Origin: Rhizobium sp. 16-488-2b
GTDB taxonomy: Bacteria > Pseudomonadota > Alphaproteobacteria > Rhizobiales > Rhizobiaceae
Assembly: GCF_017741815.1 (NCBI RefSeq)
Contig: NZ_JAGHMF010000031.1
Location: 1 to 64,000, forward strand
Direction of reading: 5' to 3'
DNA: 64,000 bases
The position numbers were made by a program, and so were the translations under genes. The notes beneath the pieces are model-generated. The model did no database searches. It saw nothing but the letters and a program-made list of their open reading frames with translations, and had not been told where the DNA came from. This document shows, one piece after another, positions 1 through 8,474 of this stretch. Positions within the stretch are counted from its first letter, which is position 1; each line of letters begins with the position of its first letter.

Positions 1-834
1 GCTCGATCAGCTGCGACAGGATTTCAACGGTTCGCTGACGCGGCTGCAGGCGACGATGCGCCAGATCCGCGACAATGTCGAAATGACCCAGGGCAACGGC
101 AACCAGATGGGCTTGTCGGCTGCGGTTCTTTCCAAACGTACCGAACAGCAGGCTGCTTCGCTCGAAGAAACGGCCGCCGCCATCGACGAGATTACCGTCA
201 CGGTTCGCTCGTCGGCGGAGCGTGCCAAGGATGCCGACCAGATCGTCCGCCAGGCCAAGCGCAGCGCCGACGACTCGGCGATCGTCGTCAACAATGCGAT
301 CGACGCCATGGGCCGCATCGAAGAAGCCTCCCGTCAGATCGAACAGATTACCGGTGTCATCGACGAGATCGCCTTTCAGACCAATCTTCTTGCCCTGAAC
401 GCCGGCGTCGAGGCAGCTCGTGCCGGAGAGGCTGGCAAGGGCTTCGCTGTCGTTGCCCAGGAGGTGCGCGAACTGGCGCAACGCTCCGCCAAGGCAGCCA
501 AGGAGATCAAGGTCCTCATCAACAAGTCGACGACCGAGGTCAATACCGGCTCGCATCTGGTGCAGGAAACCGGCGCGGTCCTTGCGAAGATCAGCACCCA
601 GATTGTTACCATCAGCCAGCACGTCGAAACGATCGCCCGTGGCAGCCACGACCAGTCGAGTGCCCTGCAGGGGGTCAACTCCACCGTCAATCAGATGGAC
701 CAGATGACACAGCACAATGCGGCGATGGTCGAGGAGACGACGGCCGCAAGCCGCGAACTCGCCTCCCAGGCCGACAGCCTGCTGGGGCTGGTTCAGCAGT
801 TCAAGATTGAAGGAAATGGACGAGAATTGGGCTT
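1..834 (+). repeat. Long direct repeat, left copy (chemoreceptor signalling domain)
   Basis: Bases 1-834 match 15534-16367 in the same orientation with no indels. By eye there are eight mismatches (87, 111, 113, 114, 116, 123, 126, 131), and the last ~700 bases look identical. The left boundary is outside the window; the right boundary is sharp. Silent sites are as conserved as coding ones, which indicates recent duplication or gene conversion. Confidence 0.95.
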
Positions 835-850
835 GCATAGGGCTGCCTGA
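2..850 (+). CDS. Methyl-accepting chemotaxis protein, C-terminal part (5' end outside window)
   Basis: The reading frame is already open at base 2 and encodes the last 282 residues of a chemoreceptor: the end of a HAMP-like linker and the whole cytoplasmic signalling hairpin. The hairpin tip around the conserved EIAFQTNLLALNAGVEAARA segment is intact, so it should couple to CheA/CheW. From base 1 to 834 the DNA equals the 3' half of the chemoreceptor gene at 14248-16419 except for eight substitutions between 87 and 131. After 834 the sequences part, so this copy ends in LHRAA and lacks the longer tail. No CheR-binding pentapeptide is seen. The sensor domain is outside the window, so its ligand is unknown. 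Confidence 0.93.
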   Translation, partial: LDQLRQDFNGSLTRLQATMRQIRDNVEMTQGNGNQMGLSAAVLSKRTEQQAASLEETAAAIDEITVTVRSSAERAKDADQIVRQAKRSADDSAIVVNNAIDAMGRIEEASRQIEQITGVIDEIAFQTNLLALNAGVEAARAGEAGKGFAVVAQEVRELAQRSAKAAKEIKVLINKSTTEVNTGSHLVQETGAVLAKISTQIVTISQHVETIARGSHDQSSALQGVNSTVNQMDQMTQHNAAMVEETTAASRELASQADSLLGLVQQFKIEGNGRELGLHRAA

Positions 851-906
851 TTTGCGGTAGTCCAAATGGATTTAGCGCCCTCATCTTCGTCGAAGTCAGT
901 TCTGGG

Positions 907-928
907 GCCGGCAACCAAAGTTGCCGGC
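907..928. terminator. Hairpin between convergent genes
   Basis: A perfect 9-bp stem (GCCGGCAAC / GTTGCCGGC) with a CAAA loop sits between the end of the chemoreceptor fragment and the end of the ROK gene on the other strand. No T tract follows on either strand, so it is a plausible but unproven bidirectional terminator. Confidence 0.4.
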
Positions 929-970
929 TGGATGAGAATTTGCCCGGACGCTGATGGCCGCCCCGATCAG

Positions 971-2068
971 TTAGACACCACTCTCGACCATGAACCTTGA
1001 CATGAACGGCAGACTTGCCGCGCCGACTGCCTTTGGTGCGCTCAAGATACTCGTTGGCATGACCGCGACCTCGGGAACCAATTTCTGTAGCGAGGCGCAC
1101 ACATTCCGAGAGACACTCGCCGGCACAAATGAAGATACGATAACGGCTTCCAGCTCGACAAATTGGGTGAGCGACCTGACGATGCCGCGCATCTTTTCCG
1201 CGAGTCTGCCTTCCCATTCGAGAACCAGGCCGTTCTCCGGCCACGGTGCAAGTGGTTGCCAAAGATGATCCGTCGGCGCACCCGCGGCGGTCAACATGGT
1301 TTCCAGTGACGCCGCGCCCACATCGAAACTGACAACAGAATTGCCGTGATGAATCTGGTGCTTCAAAACCAGCCGGCTGTGGAGGTTCGCGCCAATGTAA
1401 AAATAGAGATAGTCGGAAAACGGCTTGGCAATGCCGAACATGCTCTCTCCGCTGGCTGCAGCGGTGATGTCGTTCTGCACGAACACCGAGTATCCGGTGA
1501 GCTCCTCGACTTCCTTTTGCAGAGAGTCGAAATAGGCTTTCTCCTCACGACCCTCCGATGCGCTCGACGGCAGAGCCAGGCCAATACCGGCCAGCCGCTT
1601 TTGAGCATTCTTCGGAACGATGTTCATCGCCTGCCGGATGGTGTCGATGAACATCGTTTGGTTGCTATCGCGCTCGGGTTGCGGATTGGGAAGCTGCATA
1701 TGATAGCGAACGGCGCCAACGAAATCGATCAGAACGACGTCCGTCCGCTTCAGGCCAACGCTGATGCCAATCGAGAAGGCCCCCTCGGGGTTGAGGGCTA
1801 CTGGAACGGTTGGCGGCCCAACACGTCCCTTTTGTGCTTCCCCTTTTTGAACCAACCCCTCTTGTTCCAGCGATCTGACGAGCACCGAAATCGTCTGGGC
1901 GGAGAGACCTGTCCGTTCGCCGATCTCCAATCTGGTTATCTCGCTGTTTTGAAGGAGCAGCGACAGCAGCAGGCGTTCGTTGTAGCTGCGCACGCTCACG
2001 GCGTTCAGGCCCGTCGCCCGATCGGCAATACGCAGGGGATTGGGTGGTGCAAAACGCATATCAGGCAT
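971..2068 (-). CDS. ROK-family transcriptional regulator
   Basis: 365-aa protein with an N-terminal winged helix-turn-helix (about residues 25-80, including EIGERTGLSAQTISVLVRSL) and a C-terminal ROK sugar-kinase-like fold (about 95-360). ROK regulators of the NagC/Mlc/XylR type are usually repressors released by a sugar or sugar phosphate. I chose the ATG at 2068 because GAGG lies upstream; an in-frame ATG at 2095 adds nine residues but has no ribosome-binding site. It lies downstream of and co-directional with the SGNH esterase at 2141-2782, and both diverge from the importer operon. It is the obvious candidate to bind the 26-bp motif at 2872-2897 and its two copies, but binding is inferred. 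Confidence 0.88.
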   Translation of the reverse strand: MPDMRFAPPNPLRIADRATGLNAVSVRSYNERLLLSLLLQNSEITRLEIGERTGLSAQTISVLVRSLEQEGLVQKGEAQKGRVGPPTVPVALNPEGAFSIGISVGLKRTDVVLIDFVGAVRYHMQLPNPQPERDSNQTMFIDTIRQAMNIVPKNAQKRLAGIGLALPSSASEGREEKAYFDSLQKEVEELTGYSVFVQNDITAAASGESMFGIAKPFSDYLYFYIGANLHSRLVLKHQIHHGNSVVSFDVGAASLETMLTAAGAPTDHLWQPLAPWPENGLVLEWEGRLAEKMRGIVRSLTQFVELEAVIVSSFVPASVSRNVCASLQKLVPEVAVMPTSILSAPKAVGAASLPFMSRFMVESGV

Positions 2069-2140
2069 CAATGCGATCCTCGCCGAGTAAGGCATAAAGA
2101 TGAACCGGCATCCATTTGTCGTGTCGTTGCGGCAATATCA

Positions 2141-2782
2141 TCATCTCCAACCGATCGCCTCGACTTCCCTGGCCAGCGCTGTTCCCAAGGCTTCATGCGC
2201 TTCCCGGTTGATGTGAAAACCATCGCGAGGATCACACGACGCGACGGTCGCGGCGTCAAAGAAGTGGACTTCGAGCGAATCGGCAATAATTTCAAACTCA
2301 AGGGCGAGACGCCGGGATTTCTCCTGGGCGCCGGAAAATATGGGTTCCCATTCCTTGATATCGTCCAGCATTGGGGGCGGAGCAACCACCATGATTTCGG
2401 GGGGCTTGCCGCCCGGGCCGGGCGCCAGTTCCCTGATATCGTAGACCAGGCAGCCAATACCCATCGCCACTTCCGAGGGTGGTTGGCCGAAGCGCGCCTT
2501 CAGGTCGTTCGTCCCGAGCATGATGATGACAAGGTCGAGGATCGCGTGGCTCATGAGGCACGGACGCAGGTAGGATCGGCCGTTCTTCATCGTTCCTTCG
2601 ATCGGATCGTCGCGAACCGTTGTGCGGCCACTCAAGCCTTCCTCGATGACGTACCACGCGCTTCCAAGCTCCCGTCTCAAAACTCCAGGCCAGCGTTCGT
2701 TTGGCCCGTATCGGTCGAGCGGCGAACCCCCCGGAATTTGGCCATGCGTATTCGAGTCGCCGTAACATAAGACTGACCGCAT
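2141..2782 (-). CDS. SGNH/GDSL-family esterase, cytoplasmic (first of two)
   Basis: 213-aa hydrolase of the SGNH family. Visible blocks are GDSNTHG at residues 8-14 (nucleophile Ser), the GLSGRTT glycine block, GTND (oxyanion Asn) and DGFHIN near the C-terminus (catalytic Asp and His). Relatives such as mycobacterial MsAcT and Sinorhizobium RspE act on short acyl, mainly acetyl, esters. There is no signal peptide, so it should act on an imported substrate. The start at 2782 is set by a strong GGGAGGAAA site just upstream; longer in-frame starts are unlikely. It is followed by the ROK regulator on the same strand and shares only part of its sequence with the second esterase at 7711-8394. Confidence 0.85.
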   Translation of the reverse strand: MRSVLCYGDSNTHGQIPGGSPLDRYGPNERWPGVLRRELGSAWYVIEEGLSGRTTVRDDPIEGTMKNGRSYLRPCLMSHAILDLVIIMLGTNDLKARFGQPPSEVAMGIGCLVYDIRELAPGPGGKPPEIMVVAPPPMLDDIKEWEPIFSGAQEKSRRLALEFEIIADSLEVHFFDAATVASCDPRDGFHINREAHEALGTALAREVEAIGWR

Positions 2783-2871
2783 TTCCTCCCCACCTTTATG
2801 GCAAATCATAAAGACGCATGAACATTCTCTGGGGATTATGGCCTTTGTCGATCTATGGCGCAAGTTTATTG

Positions 2872-2897
2872 ATATTCATTCAATCTGAATAATTATT
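2872..2897. promoter_or_regulatory. Operator-like motif, copy 1 of 3 (importer / esterase-ROK divergent promoter region)
   Basis: ATATTCATTC, five bases, then GAATAATTATT. The two arms form an imperfect inverted repeat (8 of 10 positions) of the kind bound by ROK repressors. It lies between divergent starts at 2782 and 3096. TTGACA at 2896-2901 overlaps its right end and could be a -35 box for the importer, so a bound repressor would block it; no good -10 was found at ideal spacing. Copies occur at 14192 and 38919. Confidence 0.7.
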
Positions 2898-3095
2898 GAC
2901 AGCGTTTTAGAGGTGTGGCATTTCTATGAATGGGAGAGCAAGATTTCCAGGAACTGAACATAGCCAACCCCAGTCATCCAATGGCGTTGGCCCGCGACTA
3001 AAGCCGCTTCAGCGGCCTGGATAAGTGCGTCTCCGTGTCAATGGAGATCCGACGTCGATGAGGACGACGGTGTTTGTGCAAGGGAGGAATTCTCA

Positions 3096-4166
3096 GTGAA
3101 CGGCTATCTGAAATCTATTCTCGGGGCGACGCTTGTGGTGGCATCCACCGCGGGCCCGCTTTGGGCTGATGACGTCAAGTTCATGGACGGCATCACGCCG
3201 CGAGCTGGCGACAACCCGCAGACCGAAGCTGGCAAGTACAAGAAGGATTGCGGCTGGGTCATCGGCATGAGCGACTTTGGCGTCAACGCCAATACCTGGA
3301 CGGTCCAGGTCGCTCACGAGTCCGAGGCTGCTGCTGCTGCCAACAAGTGCATCAAGAAGTTCATCCTGCTCGACGCCGGCTTTGACCAGAAGAAGCAGGT
3401 TGCCGACATCGAAGATCTGATCGCGCAGAAGGTCGACGCGATCATCGTCCAGCCGGTCACTTCCACCTCCGCCAACGCATCGATGAAGAAGGCGATTGCT
3501 GCTGGCATTCCGGTCATCGTCCATACCGGCCGCGTAGAGACGGACGATTACACGACAGAAATCCAGGGCGGCGCCGAGCACTTCGGCAAGGTGATGGGCG
3601 ACTGGCTCGTCAAGACGGTCGGAAACGACGGCAAGATCTGGGTGCTGCGCGGTCTCGCCGGCCATCCGGAAGACACCAACCGCTACAATGGTCTTCTGGA
3701 AGCGCTGAAGGGCACGAACGTCAAGATCGTCGCCGAAGAGCATGGCGATTGGCAGTATGACAAGGGCAAGAGCGTCTGCGAGACCCTCTACCTGAACAAC
3801 CCTGATGTGAACGGCATCTGGTCGTCGGGCGCCGACATGACGCGCGCCTGCGTCGACGTCTTCAAGCAGTTCGGCGCCAAGATCCCGCCGATCTCGGGCG
3901 AAGGCAACAACGGGTTCTTCGGCCAGTGGATCAACGACGGCTTCGAGTCGATCTCTGCAGAATATTCGCCGGCCCAGGGTGCCGAGGGCGTGCACGCCGC
4001 GATTGCTCTGCTTGAGGGCAAGCAGCTCTACAAGCACTACGACTACAATCCTCCGGGCTGGGATCTCGAGAAGGTCAAGAAGTATTACCGCGACGATCTC
4101 TCCGCGAACGTCTGGTGGCCGTCTCAGCTCTCCGAAGACGATCTGAAGAAGTATTATAGCAAGTAA
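3096..4166 (+). CDS. ABC transporter periplasmic binding protein (CUT2-type, Peripla_BP_4-like)
   Basis: 356-aa type I periplasmic binding protein that captures the substrate for the ATPase and permeases downstream. It starts with GTG at 3096 after AGGGAGGA. A signal peptide is visible (short basic start, hydrophobic stretch, cleavage near LWA-DD at about residue 25). The mature part has typical ribose-binding-like segments (VADIEDLIAQKVDAIIVQPV, IPVIVHTG, WSSGADM). Binding-protein members of this class bind sugars and polyols; the ligand cannot be read from sequence. A second, clearly homologous protein lies at 39422-40501. An mRNA hairpin follows the stop codon before the ATPase gene. Confidence 0.93.
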   Translation: MNGYLKSILGATLVVASTAGPLWADDVKFMDGITPRAGDNPQTEAGKYKKDCGWVIGMSDFGVNANTWTVQVAHESEAAAAANKCIKKFILLDAGFDQKKQVADIEDLIAQKVDAIIVQPVTSTSANASMKKAIAAGIPVIVHTGRVETDDYTTEIQGGAEHFGKVMGDWLVKTVGNDGKIWVLRGLAGHPEDTNRYNGLLEALKGTNVKIVAEEHGDWQYDKGKSVCETLYLNNPDVNGIWSSGADMTRACVDVFKQFGAKIPPISGEGNNGFFGQWINDGFESISAEYSPAQGAEGVHAAIALLEGKQLYKHYDYNPPGWDLEKVKKYYRDDLSANVWWPSQLSEDDLKKYYSK

Positions 4167-4184
4167 TCATTCTCCCGCGGCGCG

Positions 4185-4213
4185 TCCGCCGGTTTCGTTC
4201 CGGAACCGGCGGA
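4185..4213 (+). promoter_or_regulatory. Intra-operon hairpin after the binding-protein gene
   Basis: An 11-bp stem (TCCGCCGGTTT / GAACCGGCGGA, one G-T pair) without a T tract lies between the binding-protein stop and the ATPase start. Such hairpins commonly protect the upstream message so that the binding protein is made in excess over the membrane parts. This role is inferred. Confidence 0.55.
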
Positions 4214-4252
4214 TGGCCACCGGAACGGAATTGCGTGATTTGGGAGGAAGCA

Positions 4253-5749
4253 ATGGCCAACCTTGTGGAAATGTCGAACATTTCAAAATCGTTTGGCGGA
4301 AGTCTGGCACTTGACAGGGTGTCGCTGGAGCTCTTGCCGGGTTCGGTGCATGCCCTGATGGGCGAGAATGGCGCCGGTAAATCGACCCTCATGAAGATCC
4401 TTGCGGGTGTTCATCGGCCAGACAGTGGCGATATCTTCAAGAACGGCCACAAGATCTCCTTCGTCAATCCGAAAGAGGCACTTGATTTCGGCATATCGAC
4501 CGTCTTCCAGGAAATGACGCTCCTGTCGAACCTCACGATCGCCGAAAACATGTTTCTCGGGCGTGAGCCGGTCACGCGCTTCGGCACTGTCGACTACAGG
4601 CGCATGAATGCCGAAACCAGCAAAGCGCTAAAGGAGCTTTCGCTCGACCTCGATCCGCGGACCCTTGTTTCGAATCTCAGCATCGCCGAACGGCAGTTCG
4701 TCGAGATCGCCCATGGCATCAAGGCCGATGCCTCGATTTTCATTCTCGATGAGCCGACGGCTGCTCTCAATGCCGCCGATGTCGAGATCATGAACAAGCA
4801 TATCCGGCGACTGCGCGATGCGGGCAAGGCGATCGTCTATATCTCGCACCGGATGGATGAAATCTTCCAGATCTGCGACACGGTCACGGTCCTGAAAGAC
4901 GGCAAGCTGGTGGGCACGCGCCCCCTTTCCGAAATGACGCCGACATCGCTCATCGCGATGATGGTCGGTCGGGAATTGAAAGATCTTTTCCCGGCAAGAA
5001 ACCCATCGGCAGCCGGCGAACCGATGCTCGACATAAAGCACTTCAAGATCGGTGCGGCGACGAAGCCATTTTCGCTGCATGTTTCCAAGGGTGAGATTGT
5101 CGCTCTGGCGGGGCTGGAAGGACAAGGGCAGCAGAAGCTCATGCGCTCGCTCGTCGGCCAGTTCCAGCCGTTCTCCGGAACCGTCACATTCCAGGGAAAG
5201 TCACTTGCGTTGCCGGTGCCAAATGAGAACGGTATCCGCAAGCTGCAGCAGATGGGGGTGGGTTTCGTTCCTGAAGATCGCAAGGAAGAGGGTCTGTTTC
5301 TGAACCTTCCGATTGCGCACAATATCGAGATTGCCCTGCATTCGGCAAGGATGGGTTTTTCCGCCGCGAAGAATTATCGGAAGGTCGTTGCGGAGACGAT
5401 CAAGCGGCTCAACGTGCGGACGATCAACGTGTCTGCGCCCGTTGGCGCCCTCTCCGGCGGCAATCAGCAGAAAGTTCTGCTCGGCCGCTATATCGCCGCC
5501 AATCTCGATATCCTCCTCATTGAGGAGCCGACGCGCGGCGTCGATATCGGAGCCAAATCGGAAATTTACAAGCTGCTTCGCGACTTCACGCAGAACGGCG
5601 GGGCCGTGCTGGTCCTGTCGAGGGAAACTGTCGAACTGATCGGCCTTTGCGATCGCATCTATGTCGTCCATGGCGACACGGTCGTTGCAGAGATGCCCGC
5701 CGCCAGGGCCACAGAGCACGACATCCTCGACGCCGCCCTGAGCGCGTAA
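4253..5749 (+). CDS. Sugar-type ABC transporter ATPase, two nucleotide-binding domains
   Basis: 498-aa double ABC protein of the RbsA/MglA type that powers import through the permeases at 5774 and 6738. Domain 1 (about 5-240) has Walker A GENGAGKST, a degenerate signature LSIAERQ and Walker B ILDEPTAAL. Domain 2 (about 250-495) has a degenerate Walker A (GLEGQGQQKL, no GKST), a canonical signature LSGGNQQ and IEEPTRGVD. One intact and one degenerate site is normal in this family. The ATG at 4253 follows GGGAGGAA at good spacing; an in-frame upstream start would add six residues and is less likely. Confidence 0.94.
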   Translation: MANLVEMSNISKSFGGSLALDRVSLELLPGSVHALMGENGAGKSTLMKILAGVHRPDSGDIFKNGHKISFVNPKEALDFGISTVFQEMTLLSNLTIAENMFLGREPVTRFGTVDYRRMNAETSKALKELSLDLDPRTLVSNLSIAERQFVEIAHGIKADASIFILDEPTAALNAADVEIMNKHIRRLRDAGKAIVYISHRMDEIFQICDTVTVLKDGKLVGTRPLSEMTPTSLIAMMVGRELKDLFPARNPSAAGEPMLDIKHFKIGAATKPFSLHVSKGEIVALAGLEGQGQQKLMRSLVGQFQPFSGTVTFQGKSLALPVPNENGIRKLQQMGVGFVPEDRKEEGLFLNLPIAHNIEIALHSARMGFSAAKNYRKVVAETIKRLNVRTINVSAPVGALSGGNQQKVLLGRYIAANLDILLIEEPTRGVDIGAKSEIYKLLRDFTQNGGAVLVLSRETVELIGLCDRIYVVHGDTVVAEMPAARATEHDILDAALSA

Positions 5750-5773
5750 GCGCCAAATTAGAGAACCAATCCG

Positions 5774-6736
5774 ATGACCAAGACTCTTTCAAGACTATTT
5801 TCGGGAAGCCAGAATCGCCAAGGTCTCTGGATCGTTCCCTTGCTGATCACCATCGTCCTCAGTATTGCGCTGATCGTTCAGACAGACCAGTTCCTCAACA
5901 GTGAAAACCTGTTCAACCTGATCGCCCAGGCAATGCCGCTGATCATCACGGCGGTCGGCCAGCTGTTCGTCATCCTCGTCGGCGGCCTCGACCTTTCCGT
6001 CGGATCGCTGATCAGCTTCACGACAGCCATACTGGCGTTGGACGCCCCGGGCTACATTACGATACCGGCAGTCTTCCTGCTGGCGGCCTTGCTCGGCCTG
6101 ACCAACGGCATTGTGATCACCCGTCTCAACGTCCATCCGATCATCGCGACGCTGGCGATGCAATATATCGTGCTCGGAGCTGCGCGCATCTTGCGTCCCG
6201 TCTCCGGCGGGACCATTCCGGATGTCGTCATCAGCTCGGTCTCGGGGTCGTTCCTCGGCATCCCCATGCCGATATTCTGGGGCATTTGCGTTGCCCTGGT
6301 CGCCTGGAAATTGCTCTACGGCTCACGGTTCGGACTTCATCTCTTCGCGATCGGCGGAGGCATTTCCAGCGGCATGGAAGACGCCACACGTAACTTCGGT
6401 GTGGCCGACAAGCGCAATGTCATCCTGGCCTATGTCGCCTGCTCGTGTTTTGCGGCTCTTGCCGGCGTGTTCCTGGCCGGCCGCATCGTGTCCGGCGATC
6501 CGAATGTCGGTCTTCTCTTCGAGCTCGATGCGATCACTGCCGTCGCCATTGGCGGCACGCAACTCTCCGGCGGCGTCGGCAGCCTGCAGGGAACGATTAT
6601 CGGAGCCCTGGTGCTAGCGCTCCTCTCCAACGGCATGAATCTGGTCAACGTTTCGCCGTTCATTCAGACGGCGATCAAGGGCGGCATCCTGCTGCTTGTC
6701 GTCGGTTTCCAGACACGCAAGAAGATGGGGCTCTAA
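5774..6736 (+). CDS. Sugar-type ABC transporter permease (first)
   Basis: 320-aa inner-membrane permease of the RbsC/AraH type with about eight to ten hydrophobic segments. The motif VGGLDLSVGSLISF near residue 75-90 and the late AIGGTQLSGGVGSLQGTIIGAL segment, where the ATPase docks, are characteristic. It lies 24 bases after the ATPase and one base before the next permease, so the two permeases are surely cotranscribed and probably form a heterodimer. Confidence 0.93.
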   Translation: MTKTLSRLFSGSQNRQGLWIVPLLITIVLSIALIVQTDQFLNSENLFNLIAQAMPLIITAVGQLFVILVGGLDLSVGSLISFTTAILALDAPGYITIPAVFLLAALLGLTNGIVITRLNVHPIIATLAMQYIVLGAARILRPVSGGTIPDVVISSVSGSFLGIPMPIFWGICVALVAWKLLYGSRFGLHLFAIGGGISSGMEDATRNFGVADKRNVILAYVACSCFAALAGVFLAGRIVSGDPNVGLLFELDAITAVAIGGTQLSGGVGSLQGTIIGALVLALLSNGMNLVNVSPFIQTAIKGGILLLVVGFQTRKKMGL

Positions 6737-6737
6737 A

Positions 6738-7691
6738 ATGTTAGGCTTCGCGAACAATCCCGCAATTCAGCGAATGCTCAGGGTCGCGCCTTCGTATTAC
6801 GTTTTTGCATTGCTTCTGCTCGTTCTATTCGTCTCGCGCCCGCAGATGCTCAATGCAAATGTCATGGGGATCTTCATTCGCCAGGTCGCCCCTCTCGGCG
6901 TTCTCGTCCTCGGACAGCTGCTCGTCATGCGCGTCAAGAGCATTGACCTTGCAGGCGGCGGCATCATCCTGCTCGTCAACTATTTCATTTCGTCGAACCT
7001 TCTTCCTGGAATGTCGGCGACAGGTTTCGTCCTGCTGGCGCTCTTCACCGGCACCGCAATTGGCCTGTTCAACGGCTTCATGGTCGGCAAGCGGCGTGTC
7101 TCGGCGGTCATTGTGACCCTTGCCGTGAGCATCATCCTTGTGGGTGCCGTCCAGTTCCTGTCCAGCGGCAAGCCGCCGGGGAACGTGCCGACCTACTTCA
7201 ACACCATCTACAATGTGAAACTTGGTCCCCTGCCGCTCCCGGTTCTGTTCTGGGTCGTGCTGACGGCGCTGTTGTCCCTGCTTCTGTCGAGAACGGTGTT
7301 CGGGCGCTACGTCACCTCCGTGGGTGCCAATGCGGAAGCCGCGCACTTCTCGGGCGTTCCCGTCGAACGCACGGTTGTCGTGGCGCACACACTCGCAGGC
7401 CTTATCGCCGGCATCGCCGCCCTCGTTCAAACGGCGTCGATTGCGGTCGGAAGCGTTCGTGTCGGCCTGGATCTTCCGATCCTGTCCGTTGCGGCGACCA
7501 TTCTCGGCGGCGTGGTGTTCGGCCGGGGGGAAGGTGGCGTCTGGGGGCCGTTCTTCGGTGTCCTTTCTTTCGCGCTCCTCTTTGTCGTGATGACGTCCTT
7601 CGGCGTCAGCGACTCCGGGAAGCTCATCGCGCAAGGTCTCATCATCCTGCTTGCGGCCATTTTCTACGGCCTCAAGGCACGCAACTCGTAG
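6738..7691 (+). CDS. Sugar-type ABC transporter permease (second)
   Basis: 317-aa polytopic membrane protein of the same family. The early motif reads VKSIDLAGGGIILL, a diverged form of the usual DLSVG signature. The C-terminal loop AATILGGVVFGRGEGGVWGPFFGVL matches the ATPase-contact region. The ATG at 6738 directly follows the previous stop, which suggests translational coupling. Two different permeases in one operon are common in rhizobial CUT2 transporters. Confidence 0.92.
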   Translation: MLGFANNPAIQRMLRVAPSYYVFALLLLVLFVSRPQMLNANVMGIFIRQVAPLGVLVLGQLLVMRVKSIDLAGGGIILLVNYFISSNLLPGMSATGFVLLALFTGTAIGLFNGFMVGKRRVSAVIVTLAVSIILVGAVQFLSSGKPPGNVPTYFNTIYNVKLGPLPLPVLFWVVLTALLSLLLSRTVFGRYVTSVGANAEAAHFSGVPVERTVVVAHTLAGLIAGIAALVQTASIAVGSVRVGLDLPILSVAATILGGVVFGRGEGGVWGPFFGVLSFALLFVVMTSFGVSDSGKLIAQGLIILLAAIFYGLKARNS

Positions 7692-7710
7692 TTATCGGAG
7701 GAATAACGAT

Positions 7711-8394
7711 ATGGCAGAGAGCCGCTCAATACTGTGTTTTGGGGATTCACTCACATGGGGATGGATTCCGGTGCCGGAATCGTCCCCTACCCTCAGATAC
7801 CCCTTTGAGCAGCGCTGGACCGGCGCCATGGCAGCGGCGCTGGGTGACGGCTATGCGATCATCGAGGAGGGCTTAAGTGCCCGCACGACGAGCGTCGAGG
7901 ACCCCAACGATCCCCGGCTGAACGGAAGCGCCTATCTGCCGATGGCGCTGGCCAGCCACCTGCCGCTCGATCTTGTGATCATTTTGCTCGGCACCAACGA
8001 TACCAAGTCCTACTTCCGCCGCACGCCCTACGAGATCGCCAACGGCATGGGCAAGCTTGCAGGACAGGTTCTCACCTGTACCGGCGGTATCGGCACGCCC
8101 TACCCTGCGCCGAAGCTCCTGATCGTTTCGCCGCCGCCGCTCGCTCCCATGCCTGACCCATGGTTTGAAGGCATGTTTGGTGGCGGTTACGAAAAGTCCC
8201 TCGAGCTCGCAAAGCAGTACAAGGCGCTCGCCAATTTCTTGAAGATCGACTTCCTCGACGCTGGCGAGTTCGTCAAGACCGATGGCTGCGACGGGATCCA
8301 TTTCTCTGCCGAGACGAACATCACGCTCGGCCGGGCAATCGCGGCGAAGGTCGAAGCGATTTTCTCACAAGAGGCGAAGAACGCTGCAGCTTAG
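7711..8394 (+). CDS. SGNH/GDSL-family esterase, cytoplasmic (second)
   Basis: 227-aa SGNH hydrolase with the nucleophile block FGDSLTWG (residues 10-17), the glycine block EGLSARTTS, GTND with the oxyanion Asn, and DGIHFSAE carrying catalytic Asp and His. It follows the permease by 19 bases with GGAGGAA before the ATG, so it belongs to the import operon. No signal peptide is seen; it should deacylate the imported compound in the cytoplasm. It is a diverged paralogue of the protein at 2141-2782, so two ester positions or two acyl chain types may be removed. This substrate idea is an inference from context. Confidence 0.87.
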   Translation: MAESRSILCFGDSLTWGWIPVPESSPTLRYPFEQRWTGAMAAALGDGYAIIEEGLSARTTSVEDPNDPRLNGSAYLPMALASHLPLDLVIILLGTNDTKSYFRRTPYEIANGMGKLAGQVLTCTGGIGTPYPAPKLLIVSPPPLAPMPDPWFEGMFGGGYEKSLELAKQYKALANFLKIDFLDAGEFVKTDGCDGIHFSAETNITLGRAIAAKVEAIFSQEAKNAAA

Positions 8395-8411
8395 CAGTCT
8401 TCCGCCGCCGG

Positions 8412-8443
8412 CCGCCAGCGTCTCCCTCCCAGGACGCTGGCGG
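8412..8443 (+). terminator. Strong hairpin between esterase and glycerol kinase genes
   Basis: An 11-bp perfect stem with a 10-base loop (arms around CGCCAGCGTC and GACGCTGGCG), followed by a C-rich rather than T-rich tract. It may attenuate read-through from the import operon into glpK or stabilise the upstream message. Confidence 0.45.
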
Positions 8444-8474
8444 TCCCCTTCCATCAACAAGATTTGAGGCTTCC

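Noticed and set aside
1346..2770. Long open frame (474 aa) on the plus strand opposite the ROK and esterase genes
   Set aside because: It is antisense to two genes with clear domains and has no motif or ribosome site; a product of high GC third-position bias.
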